A stretch of 59,460 nucleotides of DNA from a virus. The stretch covers positions 1-59,460 of the IMG/VR virus record IMGVR_UViG_3300033148_005420. One strand, written 5' to 3'. Of the stretch, positions 17,191 to 24,615 are shown one piece after another. Numbering within the stretch: the stretch's first letter is position 1; each line of letters opens with the position of its first letter. The translations under genes were made by a program, and so were the position numbers. The notes below the pieces were generated by a model, which was not told the origin of the DNA, did not search any database, and worked only from the letters and a program-made list of their open reading frames with translations.

Positions 17191-17372
17191 CCCTGATTCC
17201 CCCACAAAGTAAGCTGTTTAATTCCCTTAACCTTCCCTTTCGCCTCAACCGCCCGCCGCACAGAGGCAAGCCGCCGCCCCGCCGGAAACCCGATCCGCCG
17301 CAGTGACTCGTCGGATAAATTGGCGTGAAGCCCATCAATTACTGGATTTATGTAATATGCTTTTTTACTCAT
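17187..17372 (-). CDS. Small basic unknown protein
   Basis: A 61-aa basic protein. ATG at 17372 has GGAGG six bases before it. It contains LSDESLRRIGFPAGRRLASV, which could be a helix-turn-helix, but the pattern is weak. Confidence 0.55.
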   Translation of the reverse strand: MSKKAYYINPVIDGLHANLSDESLRRIGFPAGRRLASVRRAVEAKGKVKGIKQLTLWGNQG

Positions 17373-17581
17373 AATGCCTCCAGCTTGTAAATCTGCCCAC
17401 CATCGCAAGTCTTGGATCCATCAGATGCAACCGGCAGCTTATCACGCTCGTATTCCCCATGCTCATCAGTCAGCCCACATAGATGGCACCCGGTGCATTC
17501 GCCCTCAACCTGATCCGGCTTGAGGGAATAAAACTCACCCTGTATCTTTAAATCAGCCATTGCTATTCCGTCTGTCGTCAT
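17369..17581 (-). CDS. Small cysteine-rich protein
   Basis: A 70-aa protein with CTGCHLCG at residues 29-36 and a further cysteine near 59. Start at 17581 is supported by GAGGG five bases upstream; an internal ATG at 17560 is possible. Likely metal binding, role unknown. Its motif order resembles the first part of the gene at 17769. Confidence 0.55.
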   Translation of the reverse strand: MTTDGIAMADLKIQGEFYSLKPDQVEGECTGCHLCGLTDEHGEYERDKLPVASDGSKTCDGGQIYKLEAL

Positions 17582-17599
17582 GTTTCCCTCTTGGCCAGT

Positions 17600-17785
17600 T
17601 CACTTTTCATTATCATCGATAAATTCGTCAAAATACCAGTCCGAAACCTCCCTTATTGCCTCTTCCGTCTTGGCCATAAAATCAGCCAAGCCCTGTTCGC
17701 ACATTCCGCCAGTTTTCAGCCGAGCCTTTAGCTGCTTGGCAAACATTTTAATCATAAGAGCATCTGGGTCATACGATGGCATCAT
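17600..17785 (-). CDS. Small unknown helical protein
   Basis: A 61-aa protein overlapping the upstream gene by 17 bases. I start at ATG 17785 (AGGTGA precedes it). It is helical with an acidic end (YFDEFIDDNEK). Not recognised. Confidence 0.5.
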   Translation of the reverse strand: MMPSYDPDALMIKMFAKQLKARLKTGGMCEQGLADFMAKTEEAIREVSDWYFDEFIDDNEK

Positions 17786-18293
17786 TGTCACCTGGGTATT
17801 CCCCCTTAAAAATAATCCCATCAACCGCGTCTGACAGGCACCCTTCCGCAGCTGCGCAATATTCCTCCATTCCATCCTCGTTTAGGGCGCACCCGTCGCA
17901 TCCTCCGCACCCCTCCTCCGGCGCAGCGTAAAATACCCCATCAAGCACTCTCCTTACCCCCTTAGCCAGCTCTAATGCAGCAAGCGCCGCTGTCATCACT
18001 CCTTTAGCCTCAGCTTTCCGCAAGTCACTCCAGTCGTGGACGCATCTCAGGCCCTTGAAGTGATCAACGTAATACAGTATTTCGACCTCTGGTCCGCACT
18101 GGACAAGATACGTTTTTTGGGGCCATTTTGCCCGATACACAAAGCCTTGCTCGTGGCATCCTATTGGCCCAGTAGAGCAATCAAGCTCTCCTGCTTTATC
18201 AGGCACACCCCATATATCACAGTCGCGACATGTCCCTTTATCACTTGGGGTTTTGACGTAAAGTCGCCCTTTGAATGTTATAGATTTTTTCAT
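17769..18293 (-). CDS. Cysteine-rich unknown protein
   Basis: A 174-aa protein with 12 cysteines in clusters: CRDCDIWG near residue 22, CSTGPIGC near 39, CGGCDGC near 129. This suggests two or three zinc sites. It lies just downstream of a leftward terminator, so it may have its own promoter or depend on read-through. Function unknown. Confidence 0.6.
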   Translation of the reverse strand: MKKSITFKGRLYVKTPSDKGTCRDCDIWGVPDKAGELDCSTGPIGCHEQGFVYRAKWPQKTYLVQCGPEVEILYYVDHFKGLRCVHDWSDLRKAEAKGVMTAALAALELAKGVRRVLDGVFYAAPEEGCGGCDGCALNEDGMEEYCAAAEGCLSDAVDGIIFKGEYPGDNDAIV

Positions 18294-18313
18294 TTCACGC
18301 TCTCAAATTAAAA

Positions 18314-18336
18314 CACCCAGCGTCACCCGCTGGGTG
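18314..18336 (-). terminator. Leftward terminator
   Basis: A nine-base stem CACCCAGCG / CGCTGGGTG with a five-base loop; read leftward it is followed by TTTTAATTT. It lies after the gene at 18354 and would end or reduce the replication-operon transcript. Confidence 0.75.
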
Positions 18337-18353
18337 GTCATTAGTCCCGATTT

Positions 18354-18614
18354 TCACTTTTCGTGCCCAGCGCACCGCCCATCGGGGCCTGGGTTATCGC
18401 AACCGCAAAAATAGGTGTGCCCCATAGCCTGGCAGGCAAAAAGAGCGGTCCTTGTCTCTTGGGCAGAAAGCTCCCCGTTGTCGTCGCTCAGAAAACCAAA
18501 AAGCCTCTCGTCGGGCCAACACAGCGCATCCGCAATCACAATATGTACGTGATGGATACCCTCAAGATCACTTTTCGGCAGTGGCCGCTTTGTTCCGCCT
18601 GATTTCTGCATCAT
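18354..18614 (-). CDS. Small unknown protein
   Basis: An 86-aa protein with HHVHIVIADALCWPDERLFG and a C-terminal CGCDNPGPDGRCAGH, a possible metal site. Its ATG directly follows the upstream stop. Not recognised. Confidence 0.55.
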   Translation of the reverse strand: MMQKSGGTKRPLPKSDLEGIHHVHIVIADALCWPDERLFGFLSDDNGELSAQETRTALFACQAMGHTYFCGCDNPGPDGRCAGHEK

Positions 18615-19124
18615 TCAGCTCCCCTTAATCTCAATCAAATTCGACTGGTAAACAGTCCCAGTATCCCCATTCTTGTACGGCTTATTTTTACCGGTGTACC
18701 TAGTGCCAAAATATTTACAAATCGGAACGCCTAGTGAGATAAGCACGGTAATTTTTTCGACCATTATCCGCCCGTTACAATTCCGTACTATATCACCAAT
18801 CTTTACGTTACTCCTTGATAAGGCGTACTCTTCGGCAAGGTCTTTTTTGCTTGCCCAGTACTGATTGACGAGCTCCTGTAGCCTGCTTTTGTAATCTGCT
18901 TCGGACATTTTGCCACCACCGCTCGCCTCCACCTTAATTGCGGTCTGGATCAGCTCCTCAATCTGACCAGGAACCAAAAGCCCCTGGTCCTCAGCTCTCG
19001 TAACCTGGCCGCTTGGATCCTTCATCAGTACGATAAAAAATCCCCTCTTCACTGTCAAGCGGATGGAGTACCCGGCTGGCAGCGTTTCCTTTGCCAGCAG
19101 CATCGCCTTGTCTAAGCTGCTCAT
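18615..19124 (-). CDS. Unknown protein
   Basis: A 169-aa protein. The first 60 residues are alpha-beta; residues 75-105 are a charged helix; the last 60 are beta-rich (VKIGDIVRNCNGRIMVEKIT), like an SH3-type barrel. Overlaps the upstream gene by four bases. Function unknown. Confidence 0.6.
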   Translation of the reverse strand: MSSLDKAMLLAKETLPAGYSIRLTVKRGFFIVLMKDPSGQVTRAEDQGLLVPGQIEELIQTAIKVEASGGGKMSEADYKSRLQELVNQYWASKKDLAEEYALSRSNVKIGDIVRNCNGRIMVEKITVLISLGVPICKYFGTRYTGKNKPYKNGDTGTVYQSNLIEIKGS

Positions 19125-19303
19125 TTTTCATTCTCCGGCTCAATAATCAGACAACCGATACTTTTGCCAAAAAAGCCATAGGTGCTTTCTACGGCCTCGC
19201 CTGCCTCAATAATATTCCCACACTGGTTCGTGGCGGCACGGATGAAAACTTCCAAGTCGTCTTCTAGTCCTTCTATTTGTTTTTTTAAGTCCTTGATTCT
19301 CAT
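19121..19303 (-). CDS. Small unknown protein with coiled-coil start
   Basis: A 60-aa protein with a charged helical N terminus (IKDLKKQIEGLEDDLEVF) and two cysteines. Overlaps both neighbours by four bases. Not recognised. Confidence 0.55.
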   Translation of the reverse strand: MRIKDLKKQIEGLEDDLEVFIRAATNQCGNIIEAGEAVESTYGFFGKSIGCLIIEPENEK

Positions 19304-19752
19304 AATTCTTCCCTCTCAATTACAACACGGTGCAGATCCTGAGACCCGCAACTCTGACAGTTAAAATTATACTCCAGCGGATCATCTCCCTGAACAATAC
19401 TGTCCTGCCCATGCCAACCACACTGGTTACAGAGCACGGCAACTTTTTGCCGGTCGCCTCCCTGCTGCTCAACTCCTCCTGTCTGATCAACTTGCTGCTC
19501 TCCAAGGCAACTCACCGCCATATCGTAAATACGTTTTATAGATGGCCACGTAATGGGCACCCGGTAGGTAAAGGTTCCGTATCCAGAGCAGACCTCGCAG
19601 CCTTCGTCGCCGTCATCACAGGCCGTGCATTCCAGCTCGACAACTTCAAAAAATTCGCCTATCAAATGATACTTTGCGCCGTTTTCGGCGGTCAGCTTTC
19701 TTGGCATTTTTACGGTTTCGTTCGTCGTTTCTACCAGTTCCCTCTTAGTCAT
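19300..19752 (-). CDS. Two-part zinc-finger protein
   Basis: A 150-aa protein with two cysteine regions: CTACDDGDEGCEVCSGYG (residues about 42-59), like half of a DnaJ zinc finger, and CNQCGWHG with CQSCGS (residues about 107-136), a zinc ribbon. Probably nucleic-acid or protein binding. Last-start overlap with the gene at 19121 supports operon membership. Confidence 0.6.
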   Translation of the reverse strand: MTKRELVETTNETVKMPRKLTAENGAKYHLIGEFFEVVELECTACDDGDEGCEVCSGYGTFTYRVPITWPSIKRIYDMAVSCLGEQQVDQTGGVEQQGGDRQKVAVLCNQCGWHGQDSIVQGDDPLEYNFNCQSCGSQDLHRVVIEREEL

Positions 19753-19789
19753 AGCTATTCTCCGTTAAATTCAAAATACCCGCCCGGTT

Positions 19790-20056
19790 TCATCTGGACG
19801 GCATCCCCTTGCCCATTTTGCCGCGTCTCTTGATCACCGTGATATGGTAATCCTCTCCGTCCTGCTCAACATCATACGCCCCGGCCCCGAAATCGAACGA
19901 TTCGGAAAGCCGGAAATCCTTCACGACCATGCCTAGGGCATCCTTGACTTGCTTTGCATCCGGTTTAGTCGCTGCGTGCGCTCCAGATTGGTGATTTCCC
20001 CATTTTCCGCAAAATGCGCACCATAATCTTGATTGCGCCTTTCTTTTTTTGTCCAC
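19790..20056 (-). CDS. Small zinc-finger protein
   Basis: An 88-aa protein with CAFCGKWGNHQSGAH near the start, a C2H2-like arrangement, followed by a helical and beta-hairpin part. Located next to dnaB. Function unknown. Confidence 0.55.
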   Translation of the reverse strand: MDKKRKAQSRLWCAFCGKWGNHQSGAHAATKPDAKQVKDALGMVVKDFRLSESFDFGAGAYDVEQDGEDYHITVIKRRGKMGKGMPSR

Positions 20057-20065
20057 ACTGATCCC

Positions 20066-21409
20066 CTATGATAAATTAACAAAAGTGGTAGTTTCTGCTA
20101 CCCAGCCTAATCGAACTGTTCCAGTAGGCCCGTTCCGCTGCTTCCCGATGATCACTTCCGCCATACCCATGTTCGGATTATCCTCCGCCTTGTTGTAAAC
20201 TTCGTCCCTATATATAAACATAATTACATCAGCATCCTGCTCAATGGCTCCTGATTCACGCAGGTCAGAAAGTTGCGGGTGTTTATCTGGACGATTTTCA
20301 AGCATCCGGTTGAGCTGAGACAGGACCACTACCGGAATATCCAACTCCTTAGCCATAGCCTTCAGTGACCTGGAAATATCACTGACCTCCTGGGTACGGT
20401 TCTCGTTCTTCGACCTCCCCTGCATTAGCTGGAGGTAATCCACTACTATCAATCCAATATCATGATTCGCCTTCAGCCTCCTGGCCTTGGCCCGCATCTC
20501 CATGACGGTTATCCCGGCAGTATCGTCAATCCAAACAGGGGCACCTTTGATCTTCCCAGCGGCGTTCACCATTTTCGGCCAATCATCATCCCTGAGCTGT
20601 CCATTACGCAGGCCGTGAGAATTAATCATACCAACGGATGAAAACAAACGGGTCACAAGAGCATCTTTGGACATTTCGAGACTGAACATGCCCACACGGA
20701 CACCGGTCTGCATGGCGGCGTACTGGATAATATTCATGGCTAATGCCGTCTTACCCATGGACGGACGGGCAGCCAAGATAATCAAATCAGACGGCTGGAA
20801 ACCCGATGTCATATGGTCGATTTCGCCATACCCGGTGGACACCCCAGTAATGGTGCCAAGGGTATTGCTCATTTTTTCGATGCGACCAAAAACACGTTCA
20901 GAAATAGGGCCGACGGATTCAAAACCCTCTGATTTCCGTTGAGAGGATAGCTCAAAAATGCTCTGCTCTGCCTCTGTAATCAATTCTTCGCCACCTGCGG
21001 CCCCTGACATGCAACGACCTCTTACGTCATCACACAGGGCTATCAGCTTTCTCAGGTTGGCCTTTTCTTTGATCCCTTTTGCATGATGGCCCAGGGCTCC
21101 CGCAAAAGGGATAATATCGGTGATGGAAGTGAGGTAAGCGGCCCCTCCACATTTTTTCAGGGTTCCTGCATCCCTCATTGAGCTGGTGACCGTGACCAGA
21201 TTGCAAGGCTGGTTTTCCTCATGCAGTGCAACAGCGGCCTCAAATATAACCCGGTGAGCAGGGACATAAAAATCTTCGGCATCGATCTTGTGGGCAACCT
21301 TACCCATCACTCCATCAGCAATCAGGATAGTACCGAGCAGATCTTTTTCGAGTTCAGTGCAGTTTGGTGGTACTGGCTGCGCTTCTTGTTCTGGTGGTGG
21401 TTCGATCAT
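20066..21409 (-). CDS. dnaB: Replicative DNA helicase DnaB
   Basis: A 447-aa DnaB-family helicase. The N-terminal DnaB domain covers about residues 15-115; the RecA-like ATPase follows with Walker A ARPSMGKTALA (about 212), Walker B LIVVDYLQLM (about 323), an arginine-rich SQLNRMLENRPDKHPQ loop and the final KQRNGPTGTV. Length and order are standard for bacterial and phage DnaB. It unwinds DNA at the fork and would be loaded by the initiator encoded just upstream. Confidence 0.95.
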   Translation of the reverse strand: MIEPPPEQEAQPVPPNCTELEKDLLGTILIADGVMGKVAHKIDAEDFYVPAHRVIFEAAVALHEENQPCNLVTVTSSMRDAGTLKKCGGAAYLTSITDIIPFAGALGHHAKGIKEKANLRKLIALCDDVRGRCMSGAAGGEELITEAEQSIFELSSQRKSEGFESVGPISERVFGRIEKMSNTLGTITGVSTGYGEIDHMTSGFQPSDLIILAARPSMGKTALAMNIIQYAAMQTGVRVGMFSLEMSKDALVTRLFSSVGMINSHGLRNGQLRDDDWPKMVNAAGKIKGAPVWIDDTAGITVMEMRAKARRLKANHDIGLIVVDYLQLMQGRSKNENRTQEVSDISRSLKAMAKELDIPVVVLSQLNRMLENRPDKHPQLSDLRESGAIEQDADVIMFIYRDEVYNKAEDNPNMGMAEVIIGKQRNGPTGTVRLGWVAETTTFVNLS

Positions 21410-21630
21410 TTTTCTCCCTCGTTTACTTTTCGTATCAGATATATTTCCCCATTCAGCGATTCAAGATGCAGATTTCCGCAATTCATAAATTTACATCTGT
21501 CCGGATTCCGGATCCAGCATCTGCATGGGCCATAACGCTTACGCTTTCTGTCTTTAACCCAAATCAAAAGCTCTCCCTCCTCCTCAATAACACCGCCTTC
21601 TGTGGGTCTTGCTCTATTCCTTTCGCTCAT
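21406..21630 (-). CDS. Small zinc-binding protein between initiator and helicase
   Basis: A 74-aa basic protein with CRCW and later CKFMNC, enough for one metal site. It overlaps the initiator stop and the dnaB start by four bases each. The position would suit a helicase-loading accessory, but nothing in the sequence proves it. Confidence 0.55.
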   Translation of the reverse strand: MSERNRARPTEGGVIEEEGELLIWVKDRKRKRYGPCRCWIRNPDRCKFMNCGNLHLESLNGEIYLIRKVNEGEK

Positions 21631-22565
21631 CCCGCTCCCTCGTCATCCCCAAGCATAGGGTTCATACCCCCGTTGAGGTATTTTTCTTTGTCGAATTTCT
21701 TTCCGCTTGGCACCGGTGTTGATACGTGCGTTTGCTCTAGCTCATCTTCCCAACGCTTTTGAGTTATCCATCCCTGTGCCATTTGTGGCGTTTTGCCGTC
21801 TGTGACGGTTTTGGTTCGCAACGTGGCTTCTGCGTTGGCCGACTTGTAAATCGTTGCGACAATACTATCTGTGAGGTCTGGGATGTCTAACCATGCATCT
21901 GCTGCCGTTGCCTTGCCTCTTTTGTAATTAAAAGCTTCCCAGAATAAAAGGAAGGTCTCAAGCCTCTTTCCCGAAAGCTTCCTCTTGCGGTGCGTCATGT
22001 AGGATTCTCCTGGGGTTCGGTCCCTCTGTCCTGCATCCTTTGGTGCAGAAGGCTTTTTATCTTTTGGATTAGGTTCAGGATCAGGATCAGGATAACTAGT
22101 AGTGTACCGTTGGTTGTTCGTCGGTTGTACCGTTGGTTGCTCGTTGGTTGTTCGCCGGTTGTTCGCCGTGTCTCCTAAGTCACTGTTTCCAAGTGGTCTA
22201 GGTTGTTCGCCGGTTGTTCGCCGATTGTTCGCCGATTGTTCGCCGGTTGTATCGTCAGTTGTTCGCTTTGTCCACGTTGGATCATGAATCACGCTCCCTT
22301 TGGCATTCCTGTTGATAAGTATTTGATTCAACCCTCTTCTTACCTCCTTTGATATTTCCCAGCCTTGCTTTTTGGCAAATCTTGAAACCTTCCCTCTACT
22401 CCAAATCCAAAGCTTTGAGTATCCATTCTCAGAAACCAAACTTTCGTTGTCAAAGTCGCATGTAAGGCAAAATGCGGCTTCGAGTTCCGTGTATGGTCTT
22501 TCTCCACTTTTCGGAAGGCTAGATACCAATTTTTTATTTACTGGAACCCAGTTTCCCCGCTGCAT
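21627..22565 (-). CDS. Replication initiator, lambda O-like
   Basis: A 312-aa protein. Residues 1-90 resemble the winged-helix domain of phage replication proteins (NWVPVNKKLV at the start, LWIWSRGKVSRFAKK near 60). Residues 105-165 are a low-complexity linker in which NNRRTT and GEQP recur with an 11-residue period. The C-terminal 100 residues (FLLFWEAFNYKRGKA, AQGWITQKRWEDE) resemble the conserved end of such initiators. I start at ATG 22565, two bases after the RHH stop. The gene is immediately upstream of dnaB and contains the probable origin. Confidence 0.75.
   Translation of the reverse strand: MQRGNWVPVNKKLVSSLPKSGERPYTELEAAFCLTCDFDNESLVSENGYSKLWIWSRGKVSRFAKKQGWEISKEVRRGLNQILINRNAKGSVIHDPTWTKRTTDDTTGEQSANNRRTTGEQPRPLGNSDLGDTANNRRTTNEQPTVQPTNNQRYTTSYPDPDPEPNPKDKKPSAPKDAGQRDRTPGESYMTHRKRKLSGKRLETFLLFWEAFNYKRGKATAADAWLDIPDLTDSIVATIYKSANAEATLRTKTVTDGKTPQMAQGWITQKRWEDELEQTHVSTPVPSGKKFDKEKYLNGGMNPMLGDDEGAG
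22112..22267. repeat. Iteron array, probable replication origin
   Basis: Eleven-base units of consensus GGTTGTTCGCC occur head to tail: five at 22112-22167 and six at 22201-22267, the two blocks separated by 33 bases. At least four units are exact and the rest differ at one to four bases. The array is inside the initiator gene, as lambda ori is inside O. Eleven bases is close to one helical turn, so a bound protein would meet all units on one face. Confidence 0.8.
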
Positions 22566-22566
22566 C

Positions 22567-22740
22567 TTAAATCTGCCTCGCTTTGATCTCTTCGTTCTTC
22601 TTCCAGTCAACCACCATCGCTCTGAGCACCGCCGCCTTAGCAAGTCCGGTTTTCTCGCAGTAACTTTCCAGAAAGTTGAACAACTCTTTATTTAAGGGTA
22701 CTGAGGCACACCTGTTGCCAGATTTAGCACGTTTTGCCAT
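22567..22740 (-). CDS. Ribbon-helix-helix regulator (small)
   Basis: A 57-aa protein with a strand (CASVPLNKELFNFLESYC) and two helices (TGLAKAAVLRAMVVDW), the layout of Arc/CopG-type repressors. GAGGAA lies nine bases before ATG. It heads the initiator-dnaB operon and faces a control region with 21-bp-spaced direct repeats, so it probably represses its own operon. Confidence 0.65.
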   Translation of the reverse strand: MAKRAKSGNRCASVPLNKELFNFLESYCEKTGLAKAAVLRAMVVDWKKNEEIKARQI

Positions 22741-22769
22741 TATTTAATTCCTCTTTACTTTCTTTTTGA

Positions 22770-22845
22770 TGTTATTAACTATCGCTTGCTTGTTATTAAA
22801 CTACATGGTATAAAGCGGTATGTCAATTAAATTTAACTGGAGGGA
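22770..22845. promoter_or_regulatory. Divergent control region between RHH/initiator operon and 22851
   Basis: TGTTATTAA occurs at 22770-22778 and 22791-22799, 21 bases apart, two helical turns. Rightward: TTGCTT, 17 bases, TATAAA with TGG before it (22809-22814). Leftward: TTGACA lies in the repeated leader (22820-22825) 17 bases from TAGTTT, a weak -10. The RHH protein is the obvious candidate binder. Confidence 0.5.
22809..22845 (+). repeat. Repeated leader element, copy 1
   Basis: About 36 bases, TATAAAGCGGTATGTC continuing to an SD GGAGGG, also found at 23261-23295 and 23747-23782, with a looser relative at 25623-25655. Each copy contains ATG opening a short peptide MSI-K/N-FN. Here that frame stops after 15 codons, overlapping the real start at 22851. 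Confidence 0.75.
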
Positions 22846-22850
22846 GAATA

Positions 22851-23261
22851 ATGAGCATAGCAACTAAAGAAACATGGAGAACGTTCATCACAAAAAAAGA
22901 GGCTGATACGCTCCAGCTTAACGGCGCTGATAATTTTGCGGAGATATTAGCCTTGCGGGAAAGATTACGGAACTCCCTGGCCGGGTCGGTATCAGATGAA
23001 GCTTACGGTATATTCCAGAAGCTTGGGATACCCCTTGCTGGCGGGTGGGGTGAGGACCAAATGAGCGCAGACGAATTGAGAAAAGAATTAGCCGCAGCCC
23101 GGGAAGATGCGGCGGCTCTTATAGTTGAGCTAACGGAAGCCAAGAGATTTGCAGAATGGGTTGAGACCCTTGGCCGTGGGGATGAGGAGATATTAAGGCG
23201 GGATCTGTCGTGCATGTCCGGGAGGTCTATTGACCGGATAGACGAGGCTTTGGGGCTATAA
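22851..23261 (+). CDS. Unknown early protein
   Basis: A 136-aa helical, acidic protein. GGAGGG nine bases before ATG is part of the repeated leader. Residues 85-110 (ELRKELAAAREDAAALIVEL) form a coiled coil. Not recognised. Confidence 0.65.
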   Translation: MSIATKETWRTFITKKEADTLQLNGADNFAEILALRERLRNSLAGSVSDEAYGIFQKLGIPLAGGWGEDQMSADELRKELAAAREDAAALIVELTEAKRFAEWVETLGRGDEEILRRDLSCMSGRSIDRIDEALGL

Positions 23262-23295
23262 ATAAAGCGGTATGTCAATTAAATTTAACGAGAGG
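23261..23295 (+). repeat. Repeated leader element, copy 2
   Basis: Same element as 22809-22845; identical over AAAGCGGTATGTCAATTAAA and the next six bases. Here its ATG is in frame with the following zinc-finger gene. Confidence 0.75.
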
Positions 23296-23718
23296 AAGCA
23301 AGTGCCAAATGGAAAAAACAGTCCAGAGGTAGTTTACACAGACGATGATAATGTGGACTTTGTTTCTGTCCGTAGCGGCGCTCCGTGCCACGATTGTCAT
23401 TTTAGTTACAGTAACGGCAGGCAGTGCCCGGAGAACGTGAACTGTAATATCTGCGGGGAAGACAGGTATCTTATTACTGCCGAAGAGGCCAAGGAAAAGA
23501 CGGTGCAACCTGCGCTTATCGTTGAAATAAACGTCACATGCCCTTGGTGTAATCACTATTTTGACCTACTCGCAACAAGCATGAATGATGAGGGAGAGCT
23601 GTTGAACGCAGCTATACCAAGAAGCTCCCCTTGGGTAGATGCACATGAACGTTTTAAAGAAAGTTGCAAGTGCCCTGAATGCAGGGTGCTGATCAAAATG
23701 AAGGGTATCAAATGGTAA
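23272..23718 (+). CDS. Zinc-finger protein
   Basis: A protein of 148 aa from the ATG at 23272, or 138 aa from GTG at 23302, which has GAGG seven bases before it; the ATG lies in the repeated leader. Cysteine pairs CHDCHFSY, CNICGED, CPWCNHY and CKCPEC give two zinc ribbons. Probably nucleic-acid or protein binding; function unknown. Confidence 0.65.
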   Translation: MSIKFNERKQVPNGKNSPEVVYTDDDNVDFVSVRSGAPCHDCHFSYSNGRQCPENVNCNICGEDRYLITAEEAKEKTVQPALIVEINVTCPWCNHYFDLLATSMNDEGELLNAAIPRSSPWVDAHERFKESCKCPECRVLIKMKGIKW

Positions 23719-23746
23719 AGCGGCATGCCCCGGCCCTGCAAGGGGC

Positions 23747-23877
23747 TATAAAGCGGTATGTCGATTAATTTTAACTGGAGGGCTTAGGTAGAGGAAAGGT
23801 TTTCGCAAGGAAGTGGATGAAATTTTCTCGAAGGATTGAACTGGGAAAGCCCCCGGCCGCAAGGCAGGGGGCTTTTT
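23747..23877 (+). ncRNA. Gene-less unit: leader copy 3 plus terminator
   Basis: A third copy of the leader (23747-23782) is followed not by a gene but, after about 60 bases, by a strong terminator. The leader ATG opens only a nine-codon frame. The unit could make a short RNA or be the remnant of a lost gene. Confidence 0.4.
23846..23877 (+). terminator. Rho-independent terminator
   Basis: Stem AAAGCCCCC / GGGGGCTTT around GGCCGCAAGGCA, followed by TTTTT in the rightward direction. It ends the 22809 transcript opposite the end of the 25566 leftward operon. Confidence 0.85.
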
Positions 23878-23899
23878 GCTGTCTGGGTTTTTCGGACGG

Positions 23900-24202
23900 T
23901 TAAATCAATTCATTTCGCTCGACAATCCATTCTTCCGGGATAATCTTTCTCGCTTCGATATATCGACAAATTGCATTATCAATGTCTTGCACTCTTTTTT
24001 TGTTATGAAGCCTTTGCGGAATTAAGCCGAGCGGCGGTTTTTCGATCGATTCACGGGCAAGTCCACCTGCCTTTGTTACTGAATCGAACTCATCAAGGGT
24101 AGGGACAAACTCGCTTCCCTGGAGCGCCTGATGTTCAGTATCTGTTACAGCGTTGCGAAAATTTGCGAACATGGATTCTTTGACATTTTCTCCAGAACTC
24201 AT
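23900..24202 (-). CDS. Unknown phage protein
   Basis: A 100-aa protein with KPPLGLIPQRLHNKKRV and, near the end, ICRYIEARKIIPEEWIVE, a pattern I recall from unnamed phage proteins. AAAAGGAGAAG lies before ATG as part of a duplicated module. Function unknown. Confidence 0.6.
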   Translation of the reverse strand: MSSGENVKESMFANFRNAVTDTEHQALQGSEFVPTLDEFDSVTKAGGLARESIEKPPLGLIPQRLHNKKRVQDIDNAICRYIEARKIIPEEWIVERNELI

Positions 24203-24426
24203 TCTGCTTCTCCTTTTATACCCTTCGCGGGTAGTTTGTTTTTGTATCCAGCGGCAGGACGGAAATATTCCTCAAGCTTAGATAATAAGTCTCGCGCTTC
24301 TGCTTCCTCGAGCTTGTGCGTGTTTGTTACGTCTTCAAAGGTATAACCTCCATCAGTCGACCAATCGCTTTCGCCTGTGATGGAAATGCAAAACTTATCA
24401 TCATCTATACTTGTTGCTAGCTTCAA
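24199..24426 (-). CDS. Small unknown protein
   Basis: A 75-aa acidic protein with a TTG start at 24426; GAGGTGAT five bases upstream supports it. C terminus KNKLPAKG is coded by a DNA repeat shared with the gene at 24431. Overlaps the next start by four bases. Confidence 0.55.
   Translation of the reverse strand: MKLATSIDDDKFCISITGESDWSTDGGYTFEDVTNTHKLEEAEARDLLSKLEEYFRPAAGYKNKLPAKGIKGEAE
24217..24240. repeat. Direct repeat with small hairpin, copy 1
   Basis: About 24 bases, TACCCTTCGCGGGTAGTTTG onward, repeated at 24438-24461. On the coding strand it folds as TACCC-GCGAA-GGGTA just ahead of an SD, and it encodes the end of each upstream protein (NKLPAKG). Confidence 0.65.
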
Positions 24427-24430
24427 TCTA

Positions 24431-24565
24431 TCACCTCTTTGTACCCTTCGCGGGTAGTTTGTTTTCCAGTTTCCAGGCAGCCTCAGCCCAGCCCCATGCC
24501 CAGAGCTGAGCTGGAGGGATAGCTCGCCGTTTACAGTAAGCCATTTTCCAAAACCATTTGTTCAT
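24431..24565 (-). CDS. Small tryptophan-rich protein
   Basis: A 44-aa protein with a strong SD (AAGGAG, seven bases before ATG). It contains six tryptophans (LWAWGWAEAAWK) and ends NKLPAKGTKR. Not recognised; the Trp-rich amphipathic part might touch a membrane or protein. Confidence 0.55.
   Translation of the reverse strand: MNKWFWKMAYCKRRAIPPAQLWAWGWAEAAWKLENKLPAKGTKR
24438..24461. repeat. Direct repeat with small hairpin, copy 2
   Basis: Second copy of the 24217-24240 repeat, ahead of the TTG start at 24426. Confidence 0.65.
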
Positions 24566-24615
24566 TTGCTTCTCCTTTTATATCCAACCTCGACCGGGTG
24601 TTTTCCAATCGAATA

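Noticed and set aside
22112-22267. CRISPR array
   Set aside because: Units of 11 bases are directly adjacent without spacers and lie in a coding frame; CRISPR repeats are longer and separated by unique spacers.
23809-23905. A short peptide frame starting near 23817
   Set aside because: It would run straight through the terminator at 23846-23877, so it is unlikely to be a gene.
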